A stretch of 64,000 bases of DNA, taken from assembly GCF_964204865.1 (NCBI RefSeq), contig NC_135251.1, positions 19,096,001-19,160,000 of the forward strand, read 5' to 3'. The stretch comes from Styela clava. Taxonomy: Eukaryota; Chordata; Ascidiacea; Stolidobranchia; Styelidae. Under the pieces are notes generated by a model. It ran no database searches and had not been told where the DNA came from. It saw nothing but the letters and a program-made list of their open reading frames with translations. The position numbers and the translations under genes were made by a program. Of this stretch, positions 12,845 to 26,700 are shown one piece after another (the first letter of the stretch is position 1; every line of letters begins with the position of its first letter).

Positions 12845-13285
12845 AATGTAGCGAATGTGGACTGTAACTAAGATTTATCGTGTCAATTAACCATTTGTAT
12901 TAATAGTGTAAATTCAATCCTGGTGGTGATTTAGCGCGTCAAGCGACAAGTCTTAGCAATGATTCTTTGTATCAAACGTTTTTTATACCGGCCGATCTGT
13001 GACATATTTCCGACCTCAGTTCGAAAGTTGAGAATAGGGGATTTTCATGTTTTTTAATACTGATCTTGATTTCAACCGTATAACGGGTATATATTTAAAT
13101 ATATCAGTTTTGTATTCAATTCGATCGTGCTACTTTACAATATACGACGAATCTTGGCGTTACAATCTATTGTGTGCTTATTGAACTCTGAGAAGTTGGA
13201 TTGGGGTTTGCTCTGCTAACGTATTTACTATAATAATACGGAAGTATGGACACTCAGATAGGGACATCTATCCCCTATTATATCA
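12845..13285 (-). mobile_element. Dispersed element M, copy 2, inverted
   Basis: Reverse-complement counterpart of 8815-9300, inserted just beyond the 3' end of gene A. The DNA after it (13290-13450) resumes similarity to the 3' flanks of B (20850-21000) and C (36045-36190), so the insertion point is clear from comparison. Confidence 0.6.
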
Positions 13286-13289
13286 TAAA

Positions 13290-15110
13290 CAATCATTTTT
13301 AATTTGAGCTATGAAAACAGCGAAGCTAGTTGGGGATGATTCCATTTTAATATTATTTTTTGGTTTTTACTTTGACGGGTGTGAAGAAGTGCTCTTTGTT
13401 TAATTACTCCTCTGAATTCATTCCTTTTATGCGCGATGATTTTGCTGATATCGCCGTTTTCCCGTCAACCAAGTCGAAAATTGAAATTCGAAGAACGCTA
13501 TTGAGGTTGCAAGTCATTGGCGGGCCAAACATATATTTAGAAAGTTGAAAAACCGAACGGATGGTACTTTTTATAATAAAAATCAAGCTGTGATACATCT
13601 CTCGAATAGAATATAGATTTATTTCCTCATTGCATCTCATAAAATTTCATTTGAATATTTTCAGCGCCATTGAACCCTTTGCACTTAGCATCAACTTTTC
13701 TGTGCTTTGTTGCCATTTGCTTAATTATAATTAATCTAAAGAATATATTCGTAAAAACGGATGTTTTGTTACTATAATTCAGTGAAGCGTCGCGGGCCGG
13801 ATTATAGTGCTCCGCGGGCCGGATCCGGTCCGCGGGCCGTAGGTTGCCGACCCCTGGTATACCACATACTCAAGAATGTCTACAAAACGTGCAGTGTTTA
13901 AATGAACTGGCAGTATCGGTAACCATCTCCTTGAATCCCACTACCGTTATGGATCCGCGCGATTCCAGCCATTTGGCTCCAACCGGTTGCTTGAGCGAAG
14001 GCGTCAACCGTTAGCAGAAAATCCTGGGCGCCTACCGGCTTGTTTTTTTTTATAGAATTTACTATGCCTTGACTCGACTACGCGGTGTTTAGAATTTGCT
14101 GGAACTGGAGATGACTCGTGAATCGAAACTCAAGGGTTATAAACAACACAATACTGCGCTCTTCGTGAATTCAAATTTAGGATACCCTGGCTTTGGCTAA
14201 TAATTTTAAAATTCCCACAATGACGTATTCGGACCAGTAGGCTATGTTTTTGCCACAACTGGGGATCGACAGTATCACTGTATTTCCATTCCAAAACGGG
14301 CGGTGACGATAAGTTGCCTAACTGAATTTTAAGCTTGAATTTTGCAATTAGTTGAAGAAATTTGGTCATAATGTTTTGTGATTCTATGATTGATTAATAC
14401 TTTTAGTCTTTTAATGTTTTGTGTCAATCTCAATTTTATTTTTGTTTGTAATAAAATTTTTCTGGCGATTAAGAGGTTTTATTTGTAGCAGCATTTGTAC
14501 AATGATGGGTTTTCGAATATCGTATGCGATTGTTTTTCCATATTCGTGGGACACGAAATGGTCACAGGTATCGTTTTAGCGGTTGTCTACCCCTATGCGT
14601 ACGCGCGCCTTCTCTTTTGCACTATTGAGATATTTTAAAATGTTATACTTTGAAAATATTATTTAAATTTGGAATCAGTCCTGTATTTGAAAGAGATACT
14701 AACAATGTCACCAACATAGTGCAAAGGCACGCTTGGCTTGTGAAATAGGCAAGGCGTATGGCGCGTTGAGTTTCGGATGTTTATATTGGGCTGATCGAGC
14801 TCTAATTCAATGTCATTCAATCGTATATTTGTGGGGATGTTAACAAAATACAGACAATATTACTAAATAGAGGAAACAAGTATTAAGATTCACGGACTGA
14901 AATGTTGTGGCCAAAAAGAGAATTTTTACATCATTCAATCATTTATGTGACAACCTGTAATTAGATTTTTGCGTTAAGGTATATTGTATAAAAATGAAAT
15001 TTTGTACAATTTTTTAAAAATAATTAATAATAAGTGCAAGTTAGGATTAATTTGACTGATTACCTGATTACCTGATTAACTGATACCTCAATGCCGTTCA
15101 CAAAACATGA
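13290..15110. other. Spacer with hAT-like debris
   Basis: 13290-13450 is gene A 3' flank shared with B and C. At 13785-13858 a G/C-rich stretch ending GGTTGCCGACCCCTG is a typical hAT terminus, without a recognised partner. The remaining ~1.2 kb shows no exon with paralogue support. Confidence 0.45.
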
Positions 15111-15119
15111 CATGGGCCA

Positions 15120-16520
15120 CAGCGAAGATCTGATAGACTTCAAAAGCAGCAGCAAACGCCATCAAATTGAAGTGCTTGCACAAACAATGAGAGTAAACGA
15201 TACCGTCTCCCTCAGTAAATACACATTGGCTATTTTAACAGGTTCGATCAATTATATATATATATAAAATGAGGAACTGAAAAGTTTGAGGCATATTTTG
15301 ATATCTAGACCTACTGGATAACATTGAATTACCAAAAATATATAAAGGATATCCGTAATTTTAGGACTGGCAAACTAGGCGATTAATTATTAGCTTTAAA
15401 ACTGATTTTTACAGGGTTATACAAATAATCAGTTGGTTTATTTTTTGATTTGTATAGTTCTTGGCTGAAAAAGAGAAATTGAAAATAATATTTCATCATT
15501 TAAAAGCTTGAAGCTAGTTTTAAATATGGTGAAATATATTAAGAGCAGTTGTGGAAGCGCCAGGCTGGATGTGTCAACAAGGGCATATCCCTAATTTGTA
15601 TAGATAGCTCTTACAATCAGGTTTTAAACACCGCGTAGGTAATGGGAACTAACTTTATTTGAAGATTTTCGAGCAATCGATCGAGGGAAAATAGGTAGGG
15701 ATATACCCTAAAAATAACTCGTTCTGTTTGACTTGGATCAGATATCGTCATCGTATCTATTGTGTCAATTTTAAAACATGGAATGAGATCCCATTGTTAC
15801 ACTATTACACCATTGAGTGTACATTGTGAATTGTCTTGTGACACTAGCTATCTTAAAGCCAATGAATTATCGACAGTAATTCAACAGGAACCAAAACGTT
15901 ATAATGTTGTGTGGACATATGGAAGCGAAACAAACAAATAGACTACAACAATAAAGAAGCAATATTAATTTAATTTTTAACGTTGTTGTATATATAGTTA
16001 CCAATGAAAATAAATAAAGAAGAATAAGCATTTTAACTTGACACTGTTGTTATAAACTAAAGTGAATATATACAAATGGTTCACAACCAATTTTAAGAAA
16101 TAATATTACTTCTTTTTTCAACGTCATCCTACTTGGGAGAATCAATAAAACTAAAGAAATCAAGGTCATGCATTCGAAACTGACAATATATTCTATTCGA
16201 AATGCCACATACTGTCATGTAAAGAATGCGCCGTTTCGAGTGATGATGATCACTCTTTGAGAAATCCAAAATGAACAAATTGCGATGTTTGTGAGTATAA
16301 TGTTTGCTATGAACAGATAAGTAGGCTATTCTCGTCTCATGTAAGGCCACGAGTTTCTACTAAAAAAAAATTAAGCAACACAAAGCTGGAAGTTGTAAAC
16401 AATCAATGATAACCTAGAAACTGCAAATCGCCAATTATAAATCTTTTGCGTTCTCGATTTGTTTTACCTGTTGTGTTAAAACGTTTTAAATTAAAAAAAA
16501 GAAGATGATTACATCAAAAA
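15120..16520. repeat. Repeat R copy before pseudogene B
   Basis: Near full-length copy of R, starting with the promoter-like module (TATA-like block near 15255-15270) and ending with a decayed stretch at about 16437-16480 (TTTGCGTTCTCGATTTG) that matches the stop-codon end of gene D's last exon at 39290-39330. Direction and order of blocks are the same as in the other copies. Confidence 0.7.
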
Positions 16521-16833
16521 TGCATACATACGTACTTTGATGATGTACTTTGCGTGATATATGATTGTATCATACTAAAATTGGCAAATTTTATTGGCAA
16601 ATTGACAAAACAGTTGTATGTTATTAAACCCAACATTTTGTAGGATTTTATAAAAACGAAACTAATTAGATGCGATATATCCTTAATCAAATTGGAAAAA
16701 TAGAAAAGACACTTTGATAACGTTTACAAAAATGGAATGAGCCACAACGTGGATATAATAGACTCTGAAGGCAACAGCAAACGCCATCAAATTAACTATT
16801 TTGCGGAAACAATTAACGAAAAATGATATTGCT

Positions 16834-16978
16834 CCCTCTCTCGGTAAATACCCACGTGGTAACGCACTTGTGCTTGCACAAGCAATACCTATATAAAGCT
16901 ACCTTTCTCGGTGAATACCTACGTGCTATTTCAAGTTAAATAAGCAGCTTTCTTCTTCCTCTTATGAATCTATATAAG
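16834..16978 (+). promoter_or_regulatory. Core promoter of pseudogene B
   Basis: TATATAAG at 16971-16978 in the same AATCTATATAAGCCAACCAC block as A and C. Two copies of the shared upstream element are present: GGTAAATACCCACGTGGT near 16835 and GGTGAATACCTACGTGCTAT near 16906. Downstream, most of the exon 1 and early intron sequence of A and C is missing, so the normal exon 1 donor appears lost. Confidence 0.6.
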
Positions 16979-17578
16979 CCAACCACGACAGGTCCAACGA
17001 CTCGAGCAAGGCCAGGTCAACGCCTTAGTTTGATTTTGTCGAACTCATACCCGAACAGATTGAGGGAATTATATAACGTGATTGCATTAGGCAGAAATTC
17101 TAAAAGAAAAATATGAATAGATTAATATATGTTATTTATATTTTGAACAAGTCACCTGGGAATGGACTTGCGAGCGACAAGTCATCCTTGAAATGGAGTT
17201 TGAGCTTTGGGAAGAATCAAAAAGCTATTTTTCATCAGTATATATCAATATAATTGTCAAAAATAAAACAAATGCTGATTTCAATGTCTGTGGATTAAAC
17301 GTTCTGGTTTGTTCGCTCCTGTGTCTGATATTTGTATTGTCGAACTGTTGTTATAAACGGAACAGATATCTATCTACAATCTACATGCAAAAAATTTCAA
17401 GTTTTCTTTGAGGCCCGATCGAGAGAATACGCATACTGTCTATCTATTTGATTGTATACAATATATTGCGTTGAAGATAAATTAATTCATTCTCATTTCA
17501 GCGCAAACGTGACGCAAAATTAATTAACGATTTATAAATTTAAAAAAAAAATTAAAATAAAAAGGTAACAAAACAGAA

Positions 17579-20500
17579 ATGGCGAACCAGGATACAAAAG
17601 GTTAGGATATTTAAGATCTTATTATTTTTCAGTACAATACGCTAGAATTTTCTATCATAATTATGAAACAGATAATTAGTTATTTATTTTTTATTTTTGG
17701 TAGTTTTGCTCAACATGCCTTAGTTTCTACATATCTTTGCTGGTATGAAGATAATATTTTATTTCAAAAACATGATTTTTAGTTTAGATAGAAAAGACAA
17801 ACAAACTTTAATCAAAAAATTCACAATGAATTGAAATTTGTATGATTCAACCTGACCTCGTACCTGAATAGTAACCTCGTTATATAACTATTACTCTTTT
17901 TAACAAGGAAAATTAATTGGTATGAAGGTGTCTGGCGAGGGAACTCTATAGCTGACACGAGAAGGAAATATGAAGATGGAAGTTGGTAATATCATAAAAA
18001 AATATTTTTTTTTAGTCTGATATTAATCTGTATACCAGTATATTAATGATCATCATACACATTATATATTTTGATAATTTATTTTAATTACACAATGCCA
18101 TGATAGGAAAGACATTATATAAATTCAAGAAAGTTGCCAACAATTTGAATGAGGTTTACAAGAAGAGACATAAATGTACCACGTGTCTAATCTCACCTTG
18201 TGACATAGACTACAAGTTGAAATATACGATGAGATACTCTAAAATCGGGTCTCAAGCTTGGGAGAATTGTGATAATACAATCTAGCGACATACACGCAAG
18301 AGTAGTGTAAATACAAATAATAAATACAAAGCGACACCTATTAGTCCGGGCATCGTTATATTGTTCTCAAATCCAAACTGAAATATATATCACGTGAGAG
18401 TTGTATATATATTACTCTAATAGAACTAAATATATTATATAATTTCATGAAAAAGTTTCAACCAACGGCAACGAAGCACATGGAATACTTCTTGAAAATG
18501 GAGGAAAAGCGAATATAACGGAGAAAGCCAGTGCTTCTATCAGAGGGGAGTTCTGTGTTAAGTGCAATTGTTTTCTGGAGGAAAAAGCAAACTATTGAAA
18601 AGAAACAAATTTAGAATGATGAACATAAGATAGTTTAAAATGATTTTTCTATTTGAAGTTATTTATGCGTTTTTTCACATTAGACGTTAGGAATTGGAAC
18701 ATTCAATACGTAGTTACCGAATCAATTTAGCAAGTTTTTTATGAATAATTTCGTTTTGTTTATATTTCAGTTGAAAATCTGGAACAACCACCGCGAGGCC
18801 AAACTGAGGCTTCTAGAAATCAGAAACAAGGTTTTTCATATGATAATCTAATGATTTTTTGTGTATTAAAAACTTAGTATTAGGGCTGGGCATTTCCGAA
18901 TACCTGATGGTTTCAGAATCGAATCGAATATGTTTTTCGAATCGAATCTCGAATACTTAGGTCCCTAAGGAGATATGAAATTGTTGTATTTTCTTATTGT
19001 ATTAGGTACTCCAGACACATAAATTATTCTAAACATAAAATACATTACTCATGCAGTTTGCTGAGCGTTCACACACAATAAAAACACGTTTACATCAATA
19101 ACTCACTACAGAAAAGAGTCATATGTCAGAATTGCGTTGAAAAAATATGGCTTCAATAAAAAAAAATTGAGAAATTTACTTCGACCATCCGCGGAAATAA
19201 AAAAAAAAGATGGCGGCGATTCGAAATTTTGCTCCGAACCGATTCGATACCTATTCGAATCGATTCGAATATTCGATTCGGAATGCCCAGCGCTACTCAG
19301 TATTGAACAGGGTGAATGCTTAGAATGAGCTACACATGCAGTAGAAGCATTAAACAAAAGTTAATAATAATATAGCAATTAGTAAAATACATCTAAAGAT
19401 TGTATATTGTTAAAAATCCATTCAGCTTCAAAGATTCATTTTATATTGGTCTATATATTTTATTCCAACTCAAATAACTAATTGTAATAATTAAATTAAA
19501 ATTTAGCCAAAGCAACTGGGATAACAGTGAGAAACGGAAGCGAATTGGTAATGACAAGAGAGGGCAATGCGATTATTTCCGTGGGTAAGAATAACTCAAT
19601 ATGCATTTTGATTTATTATTTACCAAATTCTGAATAATTGAGATGAGATGCAGAAAAAAAACAATATCCATCCACACTCAGAAAATTTTACTCAAAAAAA
19701 ATACTCTATATCAGCCAAACACAGGCATATAAAACTCGCCAATTTATGTTACACAGTTGCAAACGGTGACGCTAAGGGCATTGATATTAACAAGGGGACA
19801 GCAGTTATAACTGAAAGGGGTAACGCTAGAATACAAGGTATGTATTTTTATATTTTTAATAGCATAATTTGTATTATTGTTCCGTATTTTGCTGAAAAAT
19901 CAGGAAGGTCAATAGCCTTAGTTTACTGAACGCACTACCTCACGCGAATGTTTTAATTCGCAAACATTGTACGAGCGGTATGAAATTATACAAACATATA
20001 TTTATATAAACCGCTTGACGCTTGGTAGTTAGTTGGTAGTATGACTTCCAACATTTCCCAAAGAAATATTGAAGCTGACTACGAAATTGGCATAATTAAA
20101 TCGCATTGTTTCACTTTTGACAAGTAAAGTCGTCTACTTCATCTTATTGAATATTGAAAATGCGACTATCAAATTGTTTTGGAATCAGAATTTATTGTTA
20201 TTATTTCATTACCTTACAATCTTTTTGAACAAATAAACTTTTTATAGTTGGATCCCAGCACCATATGCTGCAATATCAGAACGAGGTTTCTGGATCTCAA
20301 CAAGAAGGTTAATATCATATTCTACATTTTAGTGAGCGCTAAATGTTGTCCTAAAACTATCTTTTTGTATTCATAAAAATAGATTTGAATAACTATAGAA
20401 TTGAATATGATACTATTTTCAATAATGAATAAAAATGATTCTGAAGTTATTTTTCAAACAATTTAAAGATACATCAGTCCTGCAACAAAAGGTTTATATC

Positions 20501-20739
20501 AAAGTTAGAAACTCTGAAAACACGTAACTGAACCAAAACAAGTGAATCTAACAGACAAAGTTCAGAAACTACTGGATGAATACGGCGTTGTCGAATATTC
20601 CATCTACTCCGGAGAAAGAACATTAGACGCCAACATGACTTTTAGGGAAAATGAGGTCAAAGAAAATGATGTATTGACTGTCGGAAATGAAGTGATTGTA
20701 ACAAGCAACAATGGAAAACCAAGAGATATTAAAAACTAA
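17579..20739 (+). pseudogene. Gene B: type 1 repeat/UBL gene, disabled
   Basis: The same eight exons as gene C can be traced: 17579-17600, 17908-17985, 18456-18545, 18771-18830, 19507-19584, 19757-19837, 20248-20307, 20469-20739. Three independent lesions break it. Repeat exon 1 carries an in-frame TAG where A and C have a sense codon (reading ...GTL, stop, LTREGN). The donor after repeat exon 2 is GGGGAG instead of GGTGAG as in C. The last exon has a one-base deletion near 20519 that shifts the frame to a TAA at 20525-20527; downstream the old UBL frame is still readable to 20739. Because every exon is phase 1-1, skipping could bypass the first two lesions but not the last. Repeats 3 and 4 (for example GIDINKGTAVITERGNARIQ) are intact. 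Most likely a pseudogene; an assembly error could account for the frameshift alone. Confidence 0.8.
18882..19296. mobile_element. Non-autonomous hAT-like element in an intron of B
   Basis: Ends are inverted: AGGGCTGGGCATTTCCGAAT at the left and ATTCGGAATGCCCAGCGCT near the right. It is flanked by an 8-bp near-duplication, TTAGTATT (18874-18881) and TCAGTATT (19297-19304). Gene C keeps the empty site at the same place (TTAGTATT at about 34488-34495), so this is a post-duplication insertion. The interior is rich in TTCGAATCGA-type palindromic repeats and has no transposase. Confidence 0.8.
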
Positions 20740-23700
20740 CCATTTCCGTTAGACGAAAAACTAATAGTCTATCTGTTATGCTATAATTTTTGAATAGTTT
20801 ATTCCAAAAATTTTGATCCAATGATTTTTATCACCTATCATAAAATATTATTTTTCAATTTGAGCTATATGAAATACATAGCTATTTGAGGATGATTCCA
20901 TTTCATTGTTATTCCTTTGTTTTTATTTTAGCCGATGTGGAGAGGTGCTTTTTGTTCATTTTTTTTTCTGAATTCATTCCTTTTATGCGCGGTGCTTTTG
21001 CTTTATTACCTAATATTCCTGCATACAGGCAGGGGCGGATCATGTTCCTTCGGTGCCCTAAGCACTAAAGAAATTGGTGCCCTTCATGTGTAATCTGAAA
21101 ACAATAAACCGCATATTATATTATAAGCCGTATTATCCATTAAAATCAACATTAAAAAAAAATTCTTACGAACATTTTTAGTTTTATATAACCGATATAT
21201 ATCGGCCGCAATGTCAGACCGATATATCGATTGAGTTCTAGGGAGGGAGATGGAGGGAGGGAGTGTGACGATGAAAATTCATGCGTCCAAACTCAACGTG
21301 AATCGAAATACCGAAGGATTCAATTTGCAACTGTACTTTAAAATTTTACCGGTGCTAGTAGGATGGTTCAAGATTGTGAGGTTGAAAGACTGCAATAACT
21401 TTTGAGGAGGTCTCGCGGACCGCAGTCGGGGAAAATTCAAAATTGGTTGAAATATCGTGAGTTTACTCACTTTTAATTTGATAAACAATGAGAGTTTATC
21501 GTTCCAATCAGCCTATTATTATGTTGCATAGGTGGCGTTCTTTTAAGGAGTGCTAATTTACTTGCCGCAATGAGCGGATTTGTTTGCTTGTCTTTAAGTA
21601 AAATGATATGGTTTGATTTATTTTGCATAAATTTATGTTGATTGCATATTTTAATTGAATATGTTATTAACCTGCCTGTTGGGTTGGTCGTAAACTTAAG
21701 CAACCTTCAATATTACTATATCAATTCATTTGGACCTCTACATTGCAAGAATTATTTACACGTCTATCTCTACCATACTGGTATCAATCATTTGTTTTTA
21801 TCACCACACAATTTCGTCGTTTCATTTAGCACAATAACTCGTCTATATCGCACTTGTGCATGTAGACTGGTATTTCGTCGACTGCAATATATTTCAAGCA
21901 TATTCACAGTGGTGGGGTTGTTAATTATTTAAAATATCTGGCAGGTTATACATCAAAGGAAGGTAATAGCGCGAAGTGTCACCGTCCAACACGTTATAGG
22001 CTTCTAAAGACTAATCATAAATACTAAGTCGCTTATGTTCTACGTAACATATCGACCCACTCTGTTGTATTAGCTCAACATATATGAACAAAATCGCGTC
22101 ACGAAACTAAGGATTGGCTCATATAAATTGTCACGTTTCTGGTTTGAATATCGAGATCGTCGCCAAAGGGACCCTAGAAAGAGAATTCTCTATAGAAACG
22201 ATTATTTGCACAAGTTTACATGCAGAATGAGATATACGTATGGTGGTGTTTGTAGTGTGGCTTACCATCAAACTATCTCTTTTGTTGAATATAAATTTTA
22301 TTGGTTCTCCTCAAGCACGACTCTCTTGTCAACAATAAATTTTATTAATTCTTCTCAAGCGCGAAAAACGTTTTCCCCCTTTGTGCTTTTAACTTGCTAT
22401 ACTGCGTCATGCTAGTCAGCAATTTCTTTGGTGTATCTACGCTCACTCGTGCATGATGTTGCAAAGTAAAACTGACTACGCTCACCCAATTTTCAAAGAG
22501 ATGCTAATTGTACAATATTCTGCCTAAAACTCAGCTATTAAACATTTACAACGATACTTCAAACACTCTTACGAAAATTTCTCCCTTGGGGTATTAGTGA
22601 GGAGGTTCTCAAAGTGCTCCGTGAGAGAAACTTGGGGCTCCGCGAGCCATTCGATAACTTATTAAAATAATGACTTGGCTAATTTTGTGACTGTCAAAAG
22701 AAGTAATAACATCGTTAATAAAATTTGACATCAGTAGCGTCGAAATATGAGAACTAGCCCAAATTCTAATGTGACATGAGTTAGATCGCAGTGGATAAAA
22801 GTCTTTTCTGGAGTAAAATATTCAATTCATAGCCGGTGCAAGCATTTAAAATGTCTTATCATAGTAATTTTCGTTACGATTATTAAAATGAGAAATCACT
22901 ATTTAAAAACTGCATAAAATACGTCCCAAACTGCCAACTATAAGTAGACGGAATCATATTTTGAGGTTAGTCAAATTTGATTGTTTTTTAGGCACTCAAA
23001 ATTATTTAAAAATATGGACAAAATACGAACGATTGTAATTTATATTGCAAAATAAATTGATTTATATATTTTGCATTAATTATCTTATATATCGCCACAT
23101 ACCGAGAAAAAGACGTATTGGGCTCCGTCGGTAGTTTTAAAATAGACAAAAGGTACATCGCGCGAACAATTTACTGTGTTTCGATTTTAGTTACTATATT
23201 GCATAGTTGTACACATTTTAAAGAAATCCTAACATATCACAAATTTACAATGTCCAAAAAGCGTTTTCAATCTGATACGAAACTGCTAAAACAAAACTTA
23301 TGATGAAATTTTCCGTTTTAGATTTTAGTTTTGATATTTTATAATGCCGCTTTTCAATCAAGAAATTGGCTACGGATTCACCTCTTTATCATTTATTCTT
23401 AGCTTCTCTCCACTGATTTTTATAATATAGTATTCTAACTTGTTTCGCACACTGAACTCTTAATTCCGCACAAGAAAAAAAAGTTATCGTCGGCCTCGTA
23501 GAGCAATACAGGCATATGCCAAGGAAAATTTGTGATTCAGAGAGAATAAGCACATAAATTGTTTATTAAAAACACGTCACGCTGAAGAAAACTATCGGCG
23601 ATTCTACCAAAATGTAATCGCGTAGGTTATTAAGACTTTTTCAGTATTTTAAAAACACCAAAAGGGACCCAAAATTTAATATTATGTTTTTTGAGTTTAC

Positions 23701-26700
23701 ATTCTTAATATATTTAATTTATCTATAAAATTCAAATTTATTTATGACTGGTATTAAGCCTATTCAAAATGTTCACCCTTTCAATTAAGTAAAGTAATTT
23801 TGACTTACTTAGGAATAGTAATAGATAACAATTTCAAACTTTATTGTGGGGATCCGTAAATCATGGTGATGAATGTAAATTAGGAAGATTCAAAAGATTA
23901 TGATAACATACTTGCTCTTTAGACTCAAGGCAGCCACCTCTCTCAGTGATGCATAATCGGACGAATAACTCCGCATATCTTTAGATTGTCTTTCCCGCTT
24001 TCAAGAAGTGTTTCAGAAAGCTGAAATTTATACGAGATAATGAAATGTAGGTAAATTTTGTATAATATTGATTTGAATTAAATATAGTTGTTCGAACTAT
24101 GTCATTATTAAGTTTTAAGTTTACGGGAAATGTAAATTTGACAGGAGCACAGAGAAGCTATGCTTATACTTTAGAACCTAAAGTTTCCCAGCGTTTCCCA
24201 ACCCGAGTCCGCGGTCTCAAATGAGTCCGCGGAGCGTTTGAATGAGTCCGCAACAAGCCAGAAATTCACTGCGGGCTAAAAACGTTTTTGCGAAACTTAA
24301 CTATCAGCCAAGTTACGATTTACGTTAGAATTTACATAAAACATAAAAGGCAAGTGTATTCACACATAACATTATTCGAGACAATAATTACAGGTTAATG
24401 AGTAGATTTTGGCATATATTCGAATATTCAACTCTTAGAATAGCAATTTACTATTCGAAAATTTAGTAACAGGTCACGCGTCGCTTAATCAAACGATTGG
24501 ATTTCAAAACTCACTTGCGGATTTCCGACGAAAACACACGCTTCGATAGAGTTCGTGAGTACGAACAACGACGAATAATTTTTTTTCTGGTAGGTGTCAA
24601 AGGTGGCAACCCAAATTTTCTAAATTGAAAAGCGGCAATACAAAATACTAAAAACAAAACGGATACAACATAAGTTTTGTTTCTGATTGTCCGCGGCTCT
24701 TTTAGCATTACAAATTGCAAAATTTCGGGTGATACCGTAGTATACGTACGTACCAGGGCATTTTTTCTTAGGATACCTTGCCTTACTGTCTCCACATTGG
24801 TACGTACAGTACTGGAGCGCCGTAGATGTTGCACAAACAGCTCAGATTTGTCGAATTCACAAAAATACGAATCAAAACAAAATATAATCGGGCCCTTTAC
24901 CACTTTGATATTTTCTGAGTATTATTGCTTTTTTTCGTCAACACAATGGCAAATTAAAATCATCACAATTAACTTAATAGTAAGGCAAAGCGATGAATAT
25001 GTATTTTTAATCTACTAATAAACTTTAAATATATTTTTAATAAGTACTAAATCAAGTTGAAACGTTTTGGAACTTTATAGCAGAAAGTAGGATTTTCCTA
25101 ACGGCGATAGCAAATTTGCAAGATCGCAAAAATATGTATCAAAACTAAATATAATCGGGCAATATATTCTCACATTATTATGTTCGCAGATTGCCGTAGC
25201 AATTCGAAAAATTAATGCTTTCATCTTGTCGTAAGTCGACGCAACCGCGAGTTACCATGAACACAATTGAATTAAAATAGAAAGACATTTTAAATTCTTG
25301 TCGTTGTCATGGACTGAATATTGTGCGACAGAAACGGCCGTTATAATACTACATATAATGCAATGCGTGGCAATATTGTGTCTCGACTATTGAGTGGGAA
25401 CGAAAAAAGCCTAATTTTATTTCTAAAAAATTACCCCCGCCTTATTCACTTGGACGAGTCAATAGCCAGAATAAAACGGTAGTTGAGCGAATCATGTTAT
25501 TATGAAATTTTGAGGTTGTAATTTATAGAAAATTATATTTGACAGACGGAACAAAACTAGGCTTATACTTAATATATTAAAAGTAATAATTTGTCTGTAG
25601 ATTTCCCGAAAAAAAAAATTACAATATATATATCCTTTATTTATAGACATGTAAATTGGAAGATTTCAAATGATTTGGTTACATACTTCCTCTTCCGACG
25701 TGATAGGTCTCCATCTCACTCAGTGATGAAACTTGGAACTTGGCGAATTTCTTTTGGTGCAATGATATATTGTCTTGTTTTAAAACGCTGAAAATCAATA
25801 TATGTCGTGATTTTGTGTAAGCCAATTCTAAATTTGAATTAAACTAAATTTCGTTGAGCCAACTATGGCATTTTCAGGTAGTTCATTTACACAAATGAAC
25901 ATATTGTACCTCATTGTACTGTAACATATTGTACCTCATTTTGTATTCTTAAAGTAAGACTCTTTTCTGAATATTTTCTTCAAAAATATACGTAAGTTTT
26001 AATAAAATACGTAACGGGTAAACGCCACCCAATGGCAATAATTTTGATGACGTCATAGCGAAAAAAAAGTAATAGCCTTCTGGAGAAATATTTTATATTT
26101 AACCACTGAAAATTTTGAAGCAATTGGTCCAGTATTCGAAGAGAAAAGCGATTTATTTAAAATGATGGAGACAAATAACAATAACAACAAAATTTTGAAA
26201 CGATCGTTATGTCCACTAAACGTGTCCAACAATAAAACACTCAGTGTAGTTTTATAACTGTTTCATGGAGTATATGACTAATTACCTCTGATCAATAACT
26301 TGTAGCCTTATCACATTGTTCACGGTTGGGATCGCAAACTGGGGTTCGCTATCCAGCAGGGAAGCGCGCAACGAATTTTAGGGGTCGCAAAGAGTACACC
26401 AATTTGATACGAGGTATTATATTTATAGTACTTTTTTGGACTTCTACAATTATTAAAACTTGAGCAAAATCTGAATCTCACAATTTCGAGAAAAAACACA
26501 CGATCAAACAATGCTGACTCTGATCGCAAGACCCGGGACGCGGTGCGCTCGCATCGAATTGTTTAGCATTTTAAACTTAAACAGTGGTATACAGGAATCA
26601 ATGAGCGTCGAAAGTCAAATAAAATGTTTAAATAATATTTACTTGTAATATTTCCCGTTCGTTACTTTGTGTCTTTGAATCTTCAACCTTTAACATTTCT

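Noticed and set aside
24511-25018. 130-aa minus-strand ORF and overlapping 113-aa plus-strand ORF
   Set aside because: They overlap each other, show no domain pattern and lie among hAT debris and local repeats; no splice partners or paralogues in the window.
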